From an uncultured Micavibrio sp. (GTDB lineage: Bacteria; Pseudomonadota; Alphaproteobacteria; Micavibrionales; UBA1664): a DNA stretch of 9,195 nucleotides. Positions 6,424-9,195 of the stretch are shown piece after piece. A program made the translations under genes and the position numbers. The notes beneath the pieces were generated by a model. It was not told the origin of the DNA. It worked only from the letters and a program-made list of their open reading frames with translations, and searched no databases. Position 1 is the stretch's first letter; each line of letters begins with the position of its first letter. Where the stretch lies: positions 1 through 9,195 of the forward strand of contig CALBME010000154.1 of assembly GCA_937896295.1 (NCBI GenBank), written 5' to 3'.

Positions 6424-7004
6424 CGCTTGTCCTCGCCTCCGCCTCGCCGCGCCGCGTCGACCTGCTGGCTCAGGTCGGCATCGTCCCCGACGCCATCGCG
6501 CCCGCCGATATCGACGAAACACCGCTTAAACATGAAACACCCAAGGCCATGGTCTTACGCCTTGCGCGGCAAAAGGCCGAGCACGTCGCGCCATCGCACC
6601 GCGGCGCCTTCATCATTGCGGCTGATACGTCTGTCGCGCTCGGCGTTCGTGTCTACGGCAAGGCACAGGACGAAAACGACGCGCGCCGCATTCTCGGTAA
6701 ACTCTCGGGCCGCAAGCATCAGGTCTGGGGCGGCATCGCGCTGGTGACGCCCGCCGGGAAAATCATCACCCGCGCCGTTTGCACCGCAGTAAAATTCAAA
6801 CGCCTGACCGATGCCGACCTCGACGCCTACATCGCGTCCGGGGAATGGAAAGGCAAGGCCGGCGCCTACGGAATTCAGGGCAAAGCCGCGCATTTCGTGG
6901 CTTCCATCAGCGGTTCATATACCAATATCGTGGGGCTCAGCCTTTATGATATAATGAACATGCTGGAAGGAAACGGTTTTGGTCGCACTCAAACCCGCAC
7001 TTGA
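6420..7004 (+). CDS. maf: Maf family nucleoside triphosphate pyrophosphatase (YhdE-like)
   Basis: The 194-residue product belongs to the Maf/HAM1-like fold that hydrolyses non-canonical or surplus nucleoside triphosphates to monophosphate and pyrophosphate. Visible motifs are LASASPRR (5-12), the metal/catalytic Asp69 in IAADTSV, GKAGAYGIQG (145-154) and ISGSYTNIVGL (163-173). The GAYGIQG form resembles the YhdE branch (dTTP/UTP preference) rather than the YceF branch (m7GTP). Two small departures are ADTSV for the common ADTVV and GLSLY for GLPLY. The open frame extends upstream to 6246, but ATG 6420 at the ATGA overlap with the 2H gene gives the family N-terminus (MTLVLASASPRR). The C-terminus overlaps the RNase gene by 26 nt. 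Confidence 0.92.
   Translation: MTLVLASASPRRVDLLAQVGIVPDAIAPADIDETPLKHETPKAMVLRLARQKAEHVAPSHRGAFIIAADTSVALGVRVYGKAQDENDARRILGKLSGRKHQVWGGIALVTPAGKIITRAVCTAVKFKRLTDADLDAYIASGEWKGKAGAYGIQGKAAHFVASISGSYTNIVGLSLYDIMNMLEGNGFGRTQTRT
6964..6970 (+). promoter_or_regulatory. Ribosome-binding site for the RNase E/G gene
   Basis: GGAAGGA inside the end of maf is 8 nt before TTG 6979. It supports the TTG as the real start, because the frame has a TGA at 6955 and no other start codon before the S1-like region. Confidence 0.65.
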
Positions 7005-8214
7005 AATCGTCGTCGAAGATCTTCAGGGATCGCTGTGGGTGGCCGCCATCGTCCGCAACAAGGTCACCGCGCTTGAAATCGACCCTTATCTCGAACTCGT
7101 GCGCTGGGGCTCCATCTACTGGGCGCGCGTTTTGCGCATCGACACCACCATCAACGCCGCATTCGTCGACCTCGGTCACGATATGACCGGCATGCTGCCG
7201 GCATCCGAAATTCCCGGCCTGCAGAAGGGCGCCAAAATCGGTAAAAAACTAAAGGCGGGCCAGTTCGTGATGGTGCAGGTCAAGACCGCGCGCCAGCCCG
7301 AAGAAGACGACAACGGCCACGACCCGCGTCCCGATGCGGTCAAGGCGTCCAAGGTATCGATGGATATCGCGCTGCAGGGCCGCTATCTCATCTACACCCC
7401 GAAATCACCGGGCAACCGTATTTCGCGCCGCGTGCGCGAACCGAACGTGCGCAAACAGCTGGTCGCCATGTCCAAGGCGATCAAGGCCATCAACGGCTGC
7501 ATCCTGCGCGCCTCCGCCGCGCATACACAGACCGAGATTCTGGAGCGCGAGGCGAAAATCCAGCGCGCCATCTGGGAATCGCTGCAGACCTTCACGACGG
7601 AAACCGAACCGTCCCTGCTGATGCTCGGCCCCGATGCCCTGCAACGCGTGCTGGGTGACTTCGCGACATCGCGCATGGGCACGATCCAGATTTCCACCGA
7701 CGAACGCTCGGAGGAGGCGTATAACTGGTGCGATCTCTACGCCCCCGAACTGATGCAGAAAATCGAAAGCCGCGCCGTCACCGGCACGCGCACCGGCATG
7801 GGCCTGATGGAGGCGCGCGACCTCCTCGGCCAGATCGAGGATTTCGTCCGCCCCGTCGTCGCCCTTCCCGGCGGCGCCTCCTTCGTGATTGAGGACAGCG
7901 CGCTGGGCACCATGATCGATGTGAATTCCGGCGGCGCATCGCTGGTACAGACCAATCACGATGCGGCCGACGAAATCGCGCGCCAGATCCGCCTGCGTAA
8001 TATCGGCGGCATCATCCTCATCGACTTTGCGGGCAAGCCGGACGGCAACGAAAACAAACGCCTGACCAAACAGCTGCAAAAGGCGTTCGACCTCGACCCC
8101 TGCACGGTCGAACTTCACGGCGTGACCCGCACCGGCCTGTTTGAAATCACCCGCCATCGCCGCACGCCGACCCTGGCCGACCGCATCGAACTGATGCAGG
8201 ACGATTTCGAATAA
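6979..8214 (+). CDS. rng: Ribonuclease E/G family endoribonuclease, short form
   Basis: The 411-residue product resembles the catalytic half of RNase E/G, which cuts single-stranded AU-rich RNA during rRNA/tRNA maturation and mRNA decay. An S1-like RNA-binding region (about 35-105, with AAFVDLG and GMLPASEI) contains a charged Asp/Pro insert (about 106-123). The 5'-sensor/DNase-I-like core follows. The two metal-binding aspartates are Asp314 in TMIDVNSGG and Asp349 in GIILIDF (E. coli RNase E Asp303 and Asp346). The protein stops soon after TRHRRTPTLADR and lacks the CPxCxG zinc-link and small domain that normally follow and hold the tetramer together. The start is TTG 6979 with GGAAGGA upstream, overlapping maf by 26 nt. 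It is shorter than E. coli RNase G (489); rng is used as the closest symbol. A full-length RNase E elsewhere is likely but not shown. Confidence 0.9.
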   Translation: MVALKPALEIVVEDLQGSLWVAAIVRNKVTALEIDPYLELVRWGSIYWARVLRIDTTINAAFVDLGHDMTGMLPASEIPGLQKGAKIGKKLKAGQFVMVQVKTARQPEEDDNGHDPRPDAVKASKVSMDIALQGRYLIYTPKSPGNRISRRVREPNVRKQLVAMSKAIKAINGCILRASAAHTQTEILEREAKIQRAIWESLQTFTTETEPSLLMLGPDALQRVLGDFATSRMGTIQISTDERSEEAYNWCDLYAPELMQKIESRAVTGTRTGMGLMEARDLLGQIEDFVRPVVALPGGASFVIEDSALGTMIDVNSGGASLVQTNHDAADEIARQIRLRNIGGIILIDFAGKPDGNENKRLTKQLQKAFDLDPCTVELHGVTRTGLFEITRHRRTPTLADRIELMQDDFE

Positions 8215-8247
8215 CTCCTTACAAAGTTATGTTAATTTAAAAGACTT

Positions 8248-8276
8248 CGGAAACATCCCCGGCCAACATGTTCCCG
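8248..8276 (+). terminator. Weak inverted repeat after the RNase gene, possible terminator
   Basis: CGGAAACAT (8248-8256) pairs with ATGTTCCCG (8268-8276) with one mismatch and an 11-nt loop, 33 nt after the RNase stop. No T tract follows, so it may be an RNA-end stabiliser rather than a terminator. A second 6-bp stem (CCTGTT/AACAGG, 8287-8303) lies just beyond. Confidence 0.25.
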
Positions 8277-8336
8277 CCTTAGGCCGCCTGTTCTCAAAAC
8301 AGGGGTAAACCGATGGTACAAACCTTAAATCCCGGC

Positions 8337-8365
8337 TGGACAAGCCATAAAAACCCCCCTATACA
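8337..8365 (+). promoter_or_regulatory. Sigma-70 type promoter for tRNA-Phe
   Basis: TGGACA (8337-8342), a 17-nt spacer and TATACA (8360-8365) are each one or two bases from consensus. The predicted start near 8372 gives a leader of about 10 nt before the tRNA at 8382. Confidence 0.65.
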
Positions 8366-8381
8366 GAGCGCCACGTCAGGC

Positions 8382-8457
8382 GCCCAGGTAGCTCAGTTGG
8401 TAGAGCAAGGGATTGAAAATCCCTGTGTCGGCGGTTCAATTCCGTCCCTGGGCACCA
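8382..8457 (+). tRNA. tRNA-Phe (anticodon GAA)
   Basis: The acceptor strand GCCCAGG (8382-8388) pairs with CCTGGGC (8447-8453). The D arm is GCTC..GAGC, the anticodon stem AGGGA/TCCCT encloses TTGAAAA, and the T arm contains GGTTCAATTCC. Discriminator A (8454) and encoded CCA (8455-8457) complete a normal 76-nt tRNA. TTTTTCTTCTT follows at once and may end the transcript. The last 31 nt of the gene plus 3 nt beyond are repeated at 8509-8542. Confidence 0.97.
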
Positions 8458-8460
8458 TTT
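8427..8460 (+). repeat. Direct repeat copy 1: 3' end of tRNA-Phe
   Basis: These 34 nt, from the variable loop through the T arm, acceptor, CCA and three T residues, recur exactly at 8509-8542. The match begins with GTCGGCGG and stops after ACCATTT. The extent is typical of an att core used by integrases that target tRNA 3' ends. Confidence 0.9.
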
Positions 8461-8508
8461 TTCTTCTTAGCCGACACGAAAACCTAAAATGAGCGCGTTC
8501 ACGCGCGG

Positions 8509-8542
8509 GTCGGCGGTTCAATTCCGTCCCTGGGCACCATTT
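8509..8542 (+). repeat. Direct repeat copy 2: orphan tRNA-Phe 3' fragment
   Basis: Exact second copy, offset 82 bp, with no acceptor 5' strand, D arm or anticodon arm before it, so it cannot be a tRNA. The 48 nt separating it from copy 1 are unrelated to the tRNA. It is best read as an att-like scar or a small local duplication. Confidence 0.9.
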
Positions 8543-8562
8543 CTCTACATTTGCATAAACAA

Positions 8563-8596
8563 AAAGCGCAGGATTGGGTCCTGCGCTTTGTTTTTT
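8563..8596. terminator. Strong bidirectional terminator
   Basis: An 11-bp perfect stem (AAAGCGCAGGA 8563-8573 with TCCTGCGCTTT 8579-8589) and a 5-nt loop are followed on the plus strand by GTTTTTT. On the minus strand, downstream of the stop at 8613, TTTTTGTTT follows. It separates the tRNA-Phe unit from the convergent minus-strand gene. Confidence 0.85.
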
Positions 8597-8612
8597 GAGC
8601 CTGAGAGGCGGC

Positions 8613-9194
8613 TTACTTCTCCAGGTCCACGACCACGCGGGTCGGGTTTTTCATGATGCTGGTCCTGGCGATCTTGGCGCTGCCCTTCAGGATGAAGGCA
8701 ACGACACTGCCATCGCCTGCCGGTTGCGCGCTGTAGGATGCGATCATCGGGTTCTTGGCGACCGGCTGGGTCGCTGTGCCCACCCACTTGGTTTTGGGCA
8801 GCGTGATAGTCAGGACCGAATTGGCGGCATCGATGGCGGGGACGGCCCCTTCCGCCGTGCCGTTCACGTCCAGCACCACGTAGCTCTCGTTGCTCACGCC
8901 CACCGGGAAGAAGCTGCCCGACCCCACTGTGCTCAGCGACCCGCTCGACGACACGTTGCAGTTGTCCGACGTCACCGGCGCCGTGTACGTCACCACCGCG
9001 CCGCACTGCCCGGCCGCGGCCAGCGCCGATCGTTCACGTCGACCGCGCGAGCGCCGACCAACCACTGCGGATAGCGCTCGGCCTGGCTGCGCGAAGCTGG
9101 CATCAGCTCGGAAAACTTCGCCGCCGCCGAGACCGACGGGTTGATGCGCGTCACCGTCCGCCTGCGAGGTGTCGACGACGACGGGGGCCTCGAC
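8613..9194 (-). CDS. Putative exported protein with AMIN-like C-terminal domain; upstream part HYR-like, possibly chimeric
   Basis: The minus-strand frame ends at TAA 8615-8613 and stays open to the right edge, so any true start is outside or lost; GTG 9065 is only a formal start. The last about 90 residues (YVVLDVNG..., LTITLPKTKW, GDGSVVAFILKG, ending NPTRVVVDLEK) show the strand pattern of AMIN domains, which occur in periplasmic proteins that bind the cell wall or assemble envelope machines. Before this, GQCGAVVTYTAP, TSDNC and GSFFPVG (about 9015-8890) look like an HYR beta-sandwich repeat of extracellular adhesins. Codons of the HYR part end mainly in G, unlike the C-ending AMIN part and the rest of the window. 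Upstream of about 9015 this frame reads as Gly/Ala/Arg-rich sequence without family character. The AMIN part is the most credible; the whole may be a fusion or an assembly join. Confidence 0.45.
   Translation of the reverse strand, partial: VEAPVVVDTSQADGDAHQPVGLGGGEVFRADASFAQPGRALSAVVGRRSRGRRERSALAAAGQCGAVVTYTAPVTSDNCNVSSSGSLSTVGSGSFFPVGVSNESYVVLDVNGTAEGAVPAIDAANSVLTITLPKTKWVGTATQPVAKNPMIASYSAQPAGDGSVVAFILKGSAKIARTSIMKNPTRVVVDLEK
8990..9193 (-). pseudogene. Possible fragment of an SRPBCC-family protein in another frame
   Basis: In a frame different from the AMIN/HYR one, the minus strand reads VTRINPSVSAAAKFSEL, then RYPQWLVGARAVDV and RWPRPGS, before TGA at 8992-8990. The pattern VTR..., YPxWLVGA..., WPxPGS resembles the N-terminal part of polyketide-cyclase-like SRPBCC proteins common in Actinobacteria. 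The resemblance breaks off at about 9005-9015, exactly where the HYR-like frame starts to make sense. This is a weak family call from short motifs; the alternative is chance openness in GC-rich DNA. Confidence 0.3.
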
Positions 9195-9195
9195 G

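Noticed and set aside
5821..6522. 233-codon minus-strand open frame across the infA-2H-maf junctions
   Set aside because: Arg/Gly-rich translation that crosses three well-supported genes on the other strand.
7405..8157. 250-codon minus-strand open frame
   Set aside because: It is opposite the conserved catalytic core of RNase E/G; the composition is that of an antisense shadow.
8464..8539. Second complete tRNA-Phe
   Set aside because: Only the last 31 nt of the tRNA (plus 3 nt beyond it) match. The region where the acceptor, D and anticodon arms should be has no similarity to a tRNA.
8427..8542. CRISPR-like repeat-spacer unit
   Set aside because: There are just two repeat copies, they are part of a tRNA gene, and no cas gene or further unit is present.

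Overview
The window looks like chromosomal DNA of an alphaproteobacterium. GC is near 60% and codons mostly end in C or G. The protein sequences are of alphaproteobacterial type (Dcd, UPF0262, short RNase E/G). The gene order murA - UPF0262 - low-molecular-weight phosphatase - infA - maf - RNase E/G is a known alphaproteobacterial housekeeping neighbourhood. I cannot fix the order; a Rhodospirillales- or Micavibrionales-like lineage is only a guess.

Layout. Bases 1-2073 hold three same-strand genes: the 3' end of a YejA-type oligopeptide-binding protein, a small lipoprotein, and a short-form transaldolase closed by a clear hairpin terminator. A tRNA-Thr(GGT) follows on the minus strand with its own promoter, then a 53-residue basic/hydrophilic small protein. 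Bases 2687-8214 are one dense plus-strand cluster: dcd, murA, UPF0262 gene, LMW phosphatase, infA, 2H phosphoesterase (2'-5' RNA ligase type), maf, RNase E/G. Most junctions are overlaps of 4-29 nt or gaps of about 20-35 nt, so this is probably one transcription unit. It joins nucleotide supply and clean-up (dcd, maf), peptidoglycan precursor synthesis (murA), translation initiation (IF1) and RNA processing (RNase E/G, perhaps the 2H enzyme). infA and the RNase gene both appear to start at TTG.

Bases 8215-8612 contain a well-formed promoter, tRNA-Phe(GAA), a second 34-bp copy of the 3' end of that tRNA 82 bp further on, and a strong bidirectional terminator. The duplicated tRNA end is the kind of mark an integrative element leaves.

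Bases 8613-9195 are minus-strand coding sequence of uneven character: an AMIN-like C-terminal domain with host-like codons, then an HYR-like stretch with strongly G-ending codons, then a GC-rich end in which a different frame reads as a plausible SRPBCC-type protein. This end may be a recombined or decayed region or an assembly chimera, and it should be read with caution.

No CRISPR array, insertion sequence, transposase, recombinase or defence gene is visible. Most of the window is conventional; the points worth a second look are the non-AUG starts, the 2H enzyme inside the infA-maf junction, the tRNA-end duplication and the mosaic right edge.
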